This document shows positions 26,996 through 35,201 of a DNA stretch of 64,000 bases, one piece after another. The DNA is from Pseudomonas sp. B21-040 (lineage in GTDB: Bacteria; Pseudomonadota; Gammaproteobacteria; Pseudomonadales; Pseudomonadaceae). The notes below the pieces were generated by a model. That model had not been told where the DNA came from. It ran no database searches and was given only the letters and a program-made list of their open reading frames with translations. How positions within the stretch are numbered: the stretch's first letter is position 1; every line of letters starts with the position of its first letter. The position numbers were made by a program, and so were the translations under genes. The stretch is from positions 1,171,501 to 1,235,500 of the forward strand of contig NZ_CP087176.1 of NCBI RefSeq assembly GCF_024748695.1. The letters run 5' to 3'.

Positions 26996-29587
26996 TTAGA
27001 CGGCTGGCGCCGGCTCAGGCTCGGCGGCCGGTTTGGGCAGCGAAGACAAGAACGCCATGATCAGCGCCGCCAGGTACGGCAGCGACTGCACCAGCAACAT
27101 GGTCACCCAGAAGCGCATGTCGTTGCTCGGCAAGCCGTTCACCAGGAAGATCCCCAGTGCCGCGCCCCACAACAGCAGCATGATGAACACCTCTTCACGC
27201 GCCTCCGAAATCGCCACCCAGAAGCCGTGGTTGTCGGCGTTTTTCGGGGTGCGGAAGAACGGAATGCTGCTGGTGAAGAAGCCGTACAACACCGCTTTGG
27301 CGATGGTGTGCGACAACGCCAGCCCGGCCAGAGCCGCGCAGAACGCATCTTTCAAGTTCACGCCGACGGCGCGGCGATACAGGAAGATGATCTTGCCGAC
27401 CTTGAACACGAACAGCGCCAATGGCGGGATCGCGAAAATCAGCAACGGCGGATCAACCCGTTGCGGCACGATGATCATCGCCGCCGACCACAACAGGGCG
27501 CCCACGGTGAAGAAGATGTTCATGCCGTCCGCGACCCACGGCAACCAGCCCGCGAGGAAGTGGTAACGCTGGCCACGGGTCAGTTCGGTGTCCTTGCCGC
27601 GCAGCAGGCTGGCGGTGTGACGCTTGATGATCTGAATCGCCCCGTAGGCCCAGCGGAAACGCTGTTTCTTGAAGTCGATAAAGGTATCGGGCATCAGGCC
27701 TTTGCCGTAGCTGGTGTGGTAATACGCCGCCGACAGGCCTTTTTCGAAGACACGCAGACCCAACTCGGCGTCTTCACAGATGCACCAATCGGCCCAGCCG
27801 AGCTCTTCGAGCACCGAGCGCCGGGTCATGGTCATGGTGCCGTGCTGGATGATCGCGTCACGGTCGTTACGGGTGACCATGCCGATGTGGAAGAAGCCTT
27901 TGTATTCCGCGTAGCAAAGCTTCTTGAAGGTGCTTTCGTTCTGGTCGCGGTAATCCTGCGGCGACTGCACCACGGCGATTTTCGGATCGGCGAAGTGCGG
28001 CACCATGTGCTTGAGCCAGTTCGGGTCGACGCAGTAGTCCGAGTCGATCACCGCAATCACTTCGGCATCCTTGGCGGTGTGCGGGATCAGGTAATTCAGT
28101 GCACCACCCTTGAAGCCGGCCAGCGGTGCAACGTGGAAGAACTTGAAGCGCGGGCCGAGGGTTTTGCAATAATCGCGCACCGGTTCCCAGACCGCCGGGT
28201 CCTTGGTGTTGTTGTCGATGATCAGGACTTCGAAGTCCGGATAGTCGAGGTTGGCCAGGGCATTGAGGGTCTGTTTGACCATCTCCGGCGGCTCGTTGTA
28301 GCAAGGGACGTGGATCGAGACTTTTGGTCTGTAGTCCGAATCGCCCACCACTGGCAGGAATTCACGACGACGCTTGTGAGTCCAGACTGCTTCGGCCAGT
28401 TCATGCGCCTCGGTCAGCAGAACGATAAAGACCCCGAGCGCGCCGAGTGCCAGGAGGAAACCGACCGTCAGGCTGAACCAGGTGCTGTATTGCTGGCTGT
28501 AGTCGTAACCGATCCACACCAGTACCGAACCGCACAGGAACGCGATAAAGGTCAGGAAGGTGCGACCGCGTTGACGCAGGGCCGAGCCGTCGATCATCAG
28601 CAAGGTCAGCGACAACAACGCCAACACGGCCGAGCCGATCGCCAGCACCCGCCATTGCGGGATCGCGACCACCGGGCCTTCGAAGTTGAATTTCTGCTGG
28701 CGCGCGGCGTTGAACACACCCCAATACGCGCCCACCGAGCCTTCGTCGCTGGCCTTCCACGGCTGGTCAAACGCTTCGATCACGAAGTAGTTGAAACCCT
28801 GGCGATTGAGTTTGTTGACCAAGGTACGCAGGTAGATCGCCTGATCCGCCGGGCTGGCATCGGTGCCGCCACGCATGCGGCCGTTGCTCGGCCAGCCAAC
28901 CTCCGAGAGCAGCAGCGGTTTTTTCGGGAACATCTTTTTCAGGTCGCGGGCGCGGTCGAGGACGAACTGGCCGGCCTTGTCCACCGGGATGAATTCCCAA
29001 TAAGGCAGAACGTGGGCGGCGATCAGGTCGACGTGTTTGGCCAGTTCCGGGTGCTCTTCCCAGACGTGCCACTGTTCGGACGTGGTCACCGGCACTTTCA
29101 CGGCGGCGCGGACGCGATCGAGGATCACGCTCAGTTCCGCAGCGGTAATTTCCTTACGGAAGATCGCCTCGTTGCCTACAACCACGCGAACCACGCTGCG
29201 GGAGGTGTTGGCGATTTCGATGGCGCGGGTGATCTCGCGCTCGTTGCGTTCCTGGTCCGGGCTAATCCAGATCCCCAGGGTCACGCGCAGGCCGAATTCT
29301 TCTGCGAGCTTGGGAATGTCTTCCAGGGTGCCGTCGACCGAGTAAGTACGGATGTTGTCCGTCAGCTTGCTCATGATCTCCAGGTCGCGACGCATTTGAT
29401 CGTCGGTCGGGTACTGCTCTTTCTGTGGGTACTGGCCTTGCTGGAACGGCGAGTACGAGAAGCCGGAGATCTGTTCAGGCCAGTTGGGGGCGGTAACCGG
29501 GCGGTTGATCAGCGCCCAGAAGCCGGTAAACAAGGCTGCGATGGCGAGCACCACGACCAGGTTGAGTCCAAATTTGCGGGATGACAT
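26996..29587 (-). CDS. ndvB: NdvB-like beta-(1,3)-glucan synthase: GH17 domain fused to a GT2 membrane glycosyltransferase
   Basis: This 863-residue protein starts with one membrane helix (residues about 7-27). A periplasmic GH17 domain follows, with acid/base Glu140 in VVGNEAIF and nucleophile Glu229 in LLLSEVGWPSNG. A cytoplasmic GT2 domain then shows DSD (Asp515, Asp517) and QRFRW (Gln642 to Trp646). Several membrane helices surround it. P. aeruginosa NdvB (PA1163) has the same design and makes cyclic beta-(1,3)-glucans involved in biofilm antibiotic tolerance. GH17 domains from pseudomonads act as glucosyltransferases. The ATG at 29587 is preferred to a TTG start 54 bases upstream because the latter lacks a ribosome site and puts polar residues before the helix. 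Polymer structure here is inferred. Confidence 0.85.
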   Translation of the reverse strand: MSSRKFGLNLVVVLAIAALFTGFWALINRPVTAPNWPEQISGFSYSPFQQGQYPQKEQYPTDDQMRRDLEIMSKLTDNIRTYSVDGTLEDIPKLAEEFGLRVTLGIWISPDQERNEREITRAIEIANTSRSVVRVVVGNEAIFRKEITAAELSVILDRVRAAVKVPVTTSEQWHVWEEHPELAKHVDLIAAHVLPYWEFIPVDKAGQFVLDRARDLKKMFPKKPLLLSEVGWPSNGRMRGGTDASPADQAIYLRTLVNKLNRQGFNYFVIEAFDQPWKASDEGSVGAYWGVFNAARQQKFNFEGPVVAIPQWRVLAIGSAVLALLSLTLLMIDGSALRQRGRTFLTFIAFLCGSVLVWIGYDYSQQYSTWFSLTVGFLLALGALGVFIVLLTEAHELAEAVWTHKRRREFLPVVGDSDYRPKVSIHVPCYNEPPEMVKQTLNALANLDYPDFEVLIIDNNTKDPAVWEPVRDYCKTLGPRFKFFHVAPLAGFKGGALNYLIPHTAKDAEVIAVIDSDYCVDPNWLKHMVPHFADPKIAVVQSPQDYRDQNESTFKKLCYAEYKGFFHIGMVTRNDRDAIIQHGTMTMTRRSVLEELGWADWCICEDAELGLRVFEKGLSAAYYHTSYGKGLMPDTFIDFKKQRFRWAYGAIQIIKRHTASLLRGKDTELTRGQRYHFLAGWLPWVADGMNIFFTVGALLWSAAMIIVPQRVDPPLLIFAIPPLALFVFKVGKIIFLYRRAVGVNLKDAFCAALAGLALSHTIAKAVLYGFFTSSIPFFRTPKNADNHGFWVAISEAREEVFIMLLLWGAALGIFLVNGLPSNDMRFWVTMLLVQSLPYLAALIMAFLSSLPKPAAEPEPAPAV

Positions 29588-29773
29588 AGCTATTTCAGGT
29601 TCCAAAGACTGTGGAACGGAGGAACGGTTGGCGGTCGCCAAGGGGCGCGCATCCTACACCGGGCATTCTCTTTTCGTACAGCGGACAGGGAATTGCCGGA
29701 CATTGGGCAATTTGCTTTCACATAAGTTCTTACACTTGTAGATTGAAATTCAGAACTTGGCGCAGCGAAGCCC

Positions 29774-29779
29774 TATAAT
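29774..29779 (+). promoter_or_regulatory. Candidate -10 box upstream of tcdA
   Basis: A consensus TATAAT lies 27 bases before the tcdA ATG. No convincing -35 box at the right distance was found, so this is tentative. Confidence 0.35.
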
Positions 29780-29805
29780 GCGCGCCGGTTTTTGGGGTAA
29801 TGGTC

Positions 29806-30618
29806 ATGAGTGCAGAAGATCCGCGGTTTGCCGGCATCGCCCGTTTGTATGGCATCGAAGGCCTGGCGCGCCTGCGCGCGGCGCATGTGGCGATTGTCGG
29901 CGTCGGTGGCGTCGGTTCCTGGGCGGCGGAAGCTGTCGCCCGGTGTGGGGTGGGCGAGATTTCGCTGTTCGACCTGGACGACGTCTGCGTCAGCAACGTC
30001 AATCGCCAGTTGCACGCGCTGGACAGCACGGTCGGCAAACCCAAGGTTGAGGTGATGGCCGAGCGTCTGCGCGGAATCAACCCGGACTGCACGGTGCACG
30101 CCGTGGCGGATTTCGTCACCCGCGAGACCATGGCCGAGTACATCACGCCGAACATCGACTGCGTGATCGATTGCATCGACAGCGTTAACGCCAAGGCAGC
30201 GCTGATTGCCTGGTGCAAGCGCCGCAAGATCCAGATCATCACCACTGGCGGGGCAGGTGGGCAGATTGATCCGACGTTGATTCAGGTGTGCGATTTGAAC
30301 CGTACGTTCAACGATCCGCTGGCGTCGAAAGTGCGTTCCACCTTGCGCCGCGATTATGGCTTCTCCCGCACCGTGACCCGTCATTACAGCGTGCCGTGTG
30401 TGTTCTCCACCGAGCAACTGCGCTACCCGAAACCGGATGGCAGCATTTGTCTGCAGAAGAGTTTTGTCGGTGATGGCGTGAAGCTGGACTGTGCCGGCGG
30501 GTTTGGCGCGGTGATGATGGTGACGGCGACGTTCGGCATGGTCGCGGCGACCAAGGCTGTGGATAAGATTGTGGCGGGGGTTCGGCGGCCTTCGGATCGC
30601 ATCAAACCCATCGCGTAA
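29806..30618 (+). CDS. tcdA: tRNA threonylcarbamoyladenosine dehydratase TcdA (CsdL)
   Basis: This 270-residue E1-like protein uses ATP to cyclise t6A to ct6A in tRNAs. The adenylation loop is VAIVGVGGVGSWAAEA near residue 28-43. It has the conserved DCIDSVNAKAALI segment and the hydrophobic C-terminal VMMVTATFGMVAATKAVDKI tail that anchors the family. The ATG at 29806, not the one at 29800, is placed eight bases after GGGG. Its partner genes csdE and csdA lie immediately downstream on the other strand, which fits the link of TcdA with the Csd sulfur-transfer system. Confidence 0.93.
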   Translation: MSAEDPRFAGIARLYGIEGLARLRAAHVAIVGVGGVGSWAAEAVARCGVGEISLFDLDDVCVSNVNRQLHALDSTVGKPKVEVMAERLRGINPDCTVHAVADFVTRETMAEYITPNIDCVIDCIDSVNAKAALIAWCKRRKIQIITTGGAGGQIDPTLIQVCDLNRTFNDPLASKVRSTLRRDYGFSRTVTRHYSVPCVFSTEQLRYPKPDGSICLQKSFVGDGVKLDCAGGFGAVMMVTATFGMVAATKAVDKIVAGVRRPSDRIKPIA

Positions 30619-30623
30619 CAAAA

Positions 30624-30716
30624 CCCGTAGGAGCAAAGCTTGCTCGCGATACAGGCGCCGCGGTTCTTCAGGTAGATCGCGTTGATGTCATCGCGAGCAA
30701 GCTTTGCTCCTACGGG
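30624..30716. repeat. REPIN 8, overlapping the csdE stop codon
   Basis: Arms start CCCGTAGGAGCAAAGCTTGC and end GCAAGCTTTGCTCCTACGGG. The right arm includes the csdE stop codon (30710-30712), so the last proline codon and TAG of csdE lie inside the repeat. Confidence 0.9.
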
Positions 30717-31120
30717 AGTGAGGCCAACTCATTCATCCGCTGAAGCACGGCGTTGAGGCCATTACTGCGCGAAGGTGAAAGCTGCCGCGAAAGCCCAAGT
30801 TGATTGAACCAGTCCGGCAAATCCACCTGCCGTAAATCGGCCGCCGACAACCCGTTGACCCGCGCCAGCAGCAACGCCACCAACCCGCGAATCAACCGGG
30901 CATCGCTGCTCGCCGCGAACTGCCAGTGACCGTCATTCAGTGAACCCACCAGCCACACCTGGCTTTCACAGCCATGCACCCGGTTGGTATCCACCTTATC
31001 CACATCGCTCAGCGCCGGCAGGCGGTCGCCCCATTGCATCAACAGGCGCGCCCGTTGTTCCCAGCCGGCAGCGTTCTGGAACGTGTCCAGCGCCGTCACA
31101 GCCTCGGCAGGCAAGTTCAT
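30710..31120 (-). CDS. csdE: SufE-family sulfur acceptor (CsdE-like)
   Basis: This 136-residue protein accepts sulfur from the cysteine desulfurase and activates it. The persulfide cysteine is Cys51 in HGCESQVWL. The length and MNLP start fit the family. Its ATG overlaps the csdA stop by four bases (ATGA), so it is translated from the csdA transcript. The gene ends inside a REPIN. TcdA is encoded on the opposite strand just beyond. The name csdE rather than sufE follows from the csdA and tcdA neighbours. Confidence 0.88.
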   Translation of the reverse strand: MNLPAEAVTALDTFQNAAGWEQRARLLMQWGDRLPALSDVDKVDTNRVHGCESQVWLVGSLNDGHWQFAASSDARLIRGLVALLLARVNGLSAADLRQVDLPDWFNQLGLSRQLSPSRSNGLNAVLQRMNELASLP

Positions 31121-32322
31121 CGCAGCAACTCCAGCGCCTGATCCAGCGCTTCAAAGAACCGCTCCAGGTCTTCGGAATCGTTGTACAGCGCCAGCGACAC
31201 CCGGATCGCCCCGGCCAACTCGAAGCTCTTGAGCAGCGGCATGGCGCAGTGATGACCCGCACGCACGGCAATCCCCTGTTCGGTCAGCAAATGCGCCAGA
31301 TCCGAGTTATGCACACCCTCGACGACAAAACTGGCCAGCGCCAATTGCGGTTTGCCCAGCAGGCGAATGCCGTTTCGGGCTTCAAGTCCTTTTAGCAAAT
31401 AGTCATGCAACGCCGTTTCGTGGGCGTTAACGGCGTCCTGATCGAGCCCGGCGAGGTAGTCCAGCGTCGCGCCCAGACCAATCACACTGGCAATCGGCGG
31501 CGTTCCCGCCTCGAAACCCAGTGGGGCAGGGCGAAAGCGTGCGCCATGGTAATCCGCGTCCAGCACCATTTCGCCGCCGAACTGCCAATGACGCAGATGC
31601 TTGAGCGCCTCGTTGCGCCCGAACAGCACGCCCAGGCCATCGGGGCCATAGAGCTTGTGGCTGGAAAACACATAGAAGTCGCAACCCAGTGCTTGCACGT
31701 CATGCCGACCATGCACCACGCCTTGAGCGCCATCGACCACGGTCAACGCGTCGTGTGCCTTGGCCATCGCCAATAGGGCGGGCAACGGCTGCCAGGCGCC
31801 GAGCACGTTAGACAACTGACTGACGGCCAGCAAACGGGTTTGCGGACCGATCAGGCGTGCGGCGGCCTCAAGGTCGATCAAACCGTCGGCATCCAGCGGC
31901 AGGATCACCAGTTTCAGCTCGCGGCGGTGTGCCAGTTGCTGCCATGGCAGCAGGTTGGCGTGATGCTCCAGAGCGCTGATGACCAGCTCATCGCCCGGTT
32001 GGAAAAGATGTTCCAGGCCGTACGCCAGGAGGTTCAGCGCTGACGTCGCGCCGTGGGTAAAAATAATCTGCCCGCAATCGCCGGCATTCAGCCATTGCGC
32101 GACTTTGCTGCGGCTGGCCTCGAACGCCTGGGTGGCATGGGCGCCGGGCAAGTGTTGCGCCCGATGCACGTTGGCCGCGCCGTTGGCGTAGTAATGCGTC
32201 AGGGCATCCAGCAGGGCTTGAGGTTTTTGCGTGGTGGCGGCGTTGTCCAGATAGGTCTGGTCTTGCCGTTGCAAAGCGGCGATGGCCGGAAAATCGGCGC
32301 GCCAGGGAGAGGGGATCATCAT
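31117..32322 (-). CDS. csdA: Cysteine desulfurase CsdA
   Basis: This 401-residue PLP enzyme takes sulfur from cysteine as a persulfide, leaving alanine. The PLP lysine is Lys223 (SSHKLYGPDGLG). The reactive cysteine is Cys359 (GHHCAMPL). The N terminus is YLDNAATTQKPQA, typical of SufS/CsdA class II enzymes. The start was set at the first of two adjacent ATG codons at 32322; the longer upstream frame covers a REPIN and was rejected. csdE overlaps downstream. It supplies sulfur to Fe-S clusters or tRNA modification. Confidence 0.93.
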   Translation of the reverse strand: MMIPSPWRADFPAIAALQRQDQTYLDNAATTQKPQALLDALTHYYANGAANVHRAQHLPGAHATQAFEASRSKVAQWLNAGDCGQIIFTHGATSALNLLAYGLEHLFQPGDELVISALEHHANLLPWQQLAHRRELKLVILPLDADGLIDLEAAARLIGPQTRLLAVSQLSNVLGAWQPLPALLAMAKAHDALTVVDGAQGVVHGRHDVQALGCDFYVFSSHKLYGPDGLGVLFGRNEALKHLRHWQFGGEMVLDADYHGARFRPAPLGFEAGTPPIASVIGLGATLDYLAGLDQDAVNAHETALHDYLLKGLEARNGIRLLGKPQLALASFVVEGVHNSDLAHLLTEQGIAVRAGHHCAMPLLKSFELAGAIRVSLALYNDSEDLERFFEALDQALELLR

Positions 32323-32365
32323 GTTATTCGGCCCTGGTAAACATGGGCGGGTAGACGCCTGACCA

Positions 32366-32440
32366 TGTAGGAGCAGAGCTTGCTCGCGAAGCTTTTTGGC
32401 GGCCTTAAGGGCCCCATCGCGAGCAAGCTCTGCTCCTACA
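32366..32440. repeat. REPIN 9
   Basis: Arms start TGTAGGAGCAGAGCTTGCTC and end GAGCAAGCTCTGCTCCTACA. The spacer is short (about 27 bases), the smallest element in the window. It lies between csdA and dapD. Confidence 0.9.
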
Positions 32441-32459
32441 CAGGTGATCGTGACGAAGC

Positions 32460-33494
32460 TTAGTTGTGAGCGTGCAGCGCTTCGTTCAGTTCGATGGCCG
32501 ATTTGTGGGTTTTGCATTCCACGGCGCCGGTCTCCGAATTGCGACGGAACAACAGGTCAGGTTGACCGGCCAGTTCACGCGCCTTGACGACTTTGACCAG
32601 CTTGTTGTTTTCGTCCAGCAGCGCCACTTTGGTGCCGGCGGTCACGTACAGGCCAGACTCCACGGTGTTGCGGTCGCCCAACGGGATACCGATACCGGCG
32701 TTCGCGCCGATCAGGCAGCCTTCGCCGACCTTGATCACGATGTTGCCGCCACCCGACAGGGTGCCCATGGTCGAGCAACCGCCGCCCAGGTCCGAACCCT
32801 TGCCGACGAATACGCCTGCCGAAACACGACCTTCGATCATGCCCGGGCCTTCGGTGCCGGCGTTGAAGTTGACGAAACCTTCGTGCATCACGGTGGTGCC
32901 TTCGCCCACGTAGGCGCCCAGGCGGATACGTGCCGCGTCAGCGATACGTACGCCGGCGGGTACCACGTAGTCGGTCATTTTCGGGAACTTGTCCACCGAG
33001 AACACTTCCAGCAGCTCGCCGCGCAGACGGGCTTCCAGTTGATGCTCGGCCAGCTCGGCCAGGTCGATCGCGCCCTGGCTGGTCCATGCCACGTTCGGCA
33101 GCAACGGGAACACACCGGCCAGGTTCAGGCCATGTGGCTTGACCAGGCGGTGGGACAGCAAGTGCAGCTTGAGGTAAGCCTCAGGCGTGGAAGTCAGTTG
33201 AACGTCTTCGGCCAGAATCGTCGCGACCAGCGGCTTGTGGCTCTCGGCCAGACGGGTCAGCAGTGCCGCCTGGGCAGCGTCGACGCCTTTGAGTGCCTCG
33301 GCCAGTTGCGAAGCCTGGGCGGTGCTGAACGCGATGGCCTGATTGCCTTCGGTGTAGCCAAGAACAGGCGCGATGGCGGCGATGACTTCAGCCGATGGAT
33401 TCAGGACAGGGGCGGCGTAGAACACTTCCAGCCATGCGCCTTGACGGTTTTGGGTGCCGACACCGAAGGCCAGGCTGAACAGGGAATTGGACAT
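32460..33494 (-). CDS. dapD: Tetrahydrodipicolinate N-succinyltransferase DapD
   Basis: This 344-residue enzyme transfers succinyl from succinyl-CoA to tetrahydrodipicolinate in the DAP branch of lysine synthesis. It belongs to the longer Pseudomonas type. The C-terminal left-handed beta-helix shows hexapeptide-like repeats from about residue 180 (GTTVMHEGFVNFNAG, MIEGRVSAGVFVGKGSDLGGG). AGAGG precedes the ATG. dapC lies 1.7 kb away on the same strand and dapE 6 kb away, but not in one operon. Confidence 0.94.
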   Translation of the reverse strand: MSNSLFSLAFGVGTQNRQGAWLEVFYAAPVLNPSAEVIAAIAPVLGYTEGNQAIAFSTAQASQLAEALKGVDAAQAALLTRLAESHKPLVATILAEDVQLTSTPEAYLKLHLLSHRLVKPHGLNLAGVFPLLPNVAWTSQGAIDLAELAEHQLEARLRGELLEVFSVDKFPKMTDYVVPAGVRIADAARIRLGAYVGEGTTVMHEGFVNFNAGTEGPGMIEGRVSAGVFVGKGSDLGGGCSTMGTLSGGGNIVIKVGEGCLIGANAGIGIPLGDRNTVESGLYVTAGTKVALLDENNKLVKVVKARELAGQPDLLFRRNSETGAVECKTHKSAIELNEALHAHN

Positions 33495-33527
33495 GTGAAT
33501 ACCTCTAACAAAATTGAACGGGCTGGC

Positions 33528-33890
33528 TTACTTGAGCGCTGCCGCGTAGATATCTGGCTTGAAGCCAATCAGGGTTCGGTCACCGAGATCAAGCACCGGG
33601 CGCTTGATCATCGAGGGTTGTGCGAGCATCAGTTCGATGGCTTTCGACTGGTCGAGATCGGCTTTGCGTTCGTCGTCGAGCTTGCGAAAGGTCGTGCCTG
33701 CACGGTTCAACACCACTTCCCAACCGTGCTCATCGCACCATTGGGTCAGGTGTTCACGGTCGATGCCGACCGCTTTGTAATCATGGAAGTCATAGCTGGC
33801 AGCGTGTTCATCGAGCCAGGTGCGCGCCTTTTTCATGGTGTCGCAGGCTTTGATGCCGAAAAGGTGCAACGTTTTACTTGAAACGGTCAA
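33528..33890 (-). CDS. ArsC/Spx-family thioredoxin-like protein (YffB-like)
   Basis: This 120-residue protein has the thioredoxin-like fold of the ArsC/Spx/YffB family. The motif LFGIKACDTMKKAR places a single cysteine (about Cys16) where a CxxC would be. The cis-proline segment is MIKRPVLDLGDRTLIGFKPDIY. The start is TTG at 33890, supported by AGGGGG eight bases upstream; no ATG gives a complete domain. Family members are unlikely to be true arsenate reductases, and the substrate is unknown. It is 33 bases upstream of dapD and may share its transcript. Confidence 0.82.
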   Translation of the reverse strand: MTVSSKTLHLFGIKACDTMKKARTWLDEHAASYDFHDYKAVGIDREHLTQWCDEHGWEVVLNRAGTTFRKLDDERKADLDQSKAIELMLAQPSMIKRPVLDLGDRTLIGFKPDIYAAALK

Positions 33891-34207
33891 GGAATTGCCC
33901 CCTTTGCAGGTGCTGGGAATCGAAGGTGACGGATTATGCCATGACCGGACGGTTTCGCGTCGGCTGTGGTCGGGTTTGTCCGTTCGTCATGACGATCAGG
34001 GGTGGTGTGCGTCATTGAAGTAACGGCCAGCCTGCAGTCTAAGCGGCTAATATGGCACTTCAATGCTGTCGATTGCATCGCCTCAGTCGTCATCACCCGA
34101 TGGGCGATGACGTACTTAGGGAAGTATTAGGGGGGATTGGATTTAAGTGAGGCGAAACCGGGTCAGGTCAAATAACTTTCAGCTAATCAACAGTGTCCGT
34201 CACTTGT
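33891..34207. other. Intergenic region without a supported gene
   Basis: This 317-base stretch lies between the metzincin stop and the ArsC-like start. No ORF with a credible start was found. It holds a hairpin (GTCATCACCC / GGGCGATGAC at 34089-34111, one mismatch) whose role is unknown; it could end the metzincin transcript. The promoter for the ArsC-dapD unit must lie in its left part but is not clear. Confidence 0.5.
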
Positions 34208-34948
34208 TTATTCAGGGTAAGGATAAGCCTCGGCCATGAACGCCTTGTCCTTTTCACTGATTGCCAAGTTCAGGAATATTTTAAAGTCACCGTGGGTCCA
34301 GGCCTGACGGATTTCGTAGTGCATGATCGACTTTGGATCATAGGGCGAATAGTTGACTTCGCTGGGGTCGAGCAAGTTGAAATAGCGATCATCAACGGTC
34401 TTTCGTCCAAAGTAATTTTCATCGGCGTCTTCAGGTACCCCGTGGTCTTGATAGACCGCAGGCTTGTTCCACGGAATATTCGATTCAGGGTGCAAGTGCT
34501 CGTGCTGGGCGCCCAATGCATGACCAAATTCGTGCATGACGTAGTGGGCGAAAAGCCGAGGCTCGAGCATCCAGTCCGATATCACCATGGTTGGGCCTTC
34601 TACTGTCAGCAGAGCGTCGGTACCGATGTTGGACCAGTAGGTTGCCGGTTCAGTGCGAATACGGATATCGCCGACTTCACCGTCGACGAAGTCGAATTTG
34701 AGGTTGATATAGGGCAGCCAGTTGCTGGCAGCCGCCTTGACGCCATCCTTGAACGCTTGATCGCCGTTCAGAAACGCAATGCGCAACGTGCGGCCGGGGG
34801 CCCAGAATTTTTTGTGGCTGCCGACGGCGCGCTTTTGCCGACCCGATGCCGAGGTGGGGCGATTGGCAGGGTTCTCGGAGACCGCGACGTCGTAAGAGGC
34901 TTGCATGTTGTCTGGCTGTTTGGCGACGCAATTATGTGCGTTGTTCAT
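34208..34948 (-). CDS. Astacin-type (metzincin) zinc metallopeptidase, stand-alone
   Basis: This 246-residue protein shows the zinc-binding HEFGHALGAQHEH with His139, Glu140, His143 and His149, and the Met-turn SIMHY with Met209 and Tyr211. This HExxHxxGxxH plus SxMxY arrangement defines the astacin group (M12A) of metzincins. There is no Sec or lipoprotein signal at the N terminus (MNNAHNCVAKQPDN), so export would need another route. No propeptide is obvious, though residues 1-44 precede the catalytic domain, which starts near KFWAPGRTLRIAF. The flanking DNA is AT-richer than the core genome, and the gene sits between dapC and dapD, which suggests acquisition. The substrate is unknown. Confidence 0.85.
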   Translation of the reverse strand: MNNAHNCVAKQPDNMQASYDVAVSENPANRPTSASGRQKRAVGSHKKFWAPGRTLRIAFLNGDQAFKDGVKAAASNWLPYINLKFDFVDGEVGDIRIRTEPATYWSNIGTDALLTVEGPTMVISDWMLEPRLFAHYVMHEFGHALGAQHEHLHPESNIPWNKPAVYQDHGVPEDADENYFGRKTVDDRYFNLLDPSEVNYSPYDPKSIMHYEIRQAWTHGDFKIFLNLAISEKDKAFMAEAYPYPE

Positions 34949-35157
34949 GTGAACATCCTTGTTGTCATTAAATTAATGTATCTGTTTTATTTTGAAGAAG
35001 GTGTTGTTGTAAGGGGGGGTAAAATTTACATGGCCGCAAATAAGGCGTTGTGAATGCCTTGTCGGCACTTGCGGGTGAGCGGTTCTGTTTTGTTCGGCTT
35101 GGAGATTAGTGGTGTATGTGGCGTGGCGTAAAGTTGCTATGTGTTAGTTGCTTTTGC
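34949..35157. other. AT-rich spacer upstream of the metzincin gene
   Basis: About 210 bases that are clearly T-rich on the plus strand, with runs such as TAAATTAATGTATCTGTTTT. No gene is supported. It should hold the promoter of the metzincin gene. Its composition differs from the flanking dap genes. Confidence 0.5.
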
Positions 35158-35190
35158 AAATAAGACCTGCACCGCGTTGCACGGTACAGG
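35158..35190 (-). terminator. Terminator downstream of dapC
   Basis: CCTGCACCG and CGGTACAGG form a 9-bp stem with one wobble and a 7-base loop. On the minus strand TCTTATTTGC follows. It lies 12 bases beyond the dapC stop. Confidence 0.7.
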
Positions 35191-35201
35191 CCTGTTGCTT
35201 A

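Noticed and set aside
27227..29584. A 785-codon open frame on the plus strand
   Set aside because: Antisense to the ndvB-like gene, which has intact GH17 and GT2 motifs. The antisense protein is rich in His, Arg, Val and Gln, typical of a shadow.
32323..32517. Upstream extension of csdA
   Set aside because: It is made from REPIN 9 and the dapD 3' end, and the YLDNAATT start is a better family match.
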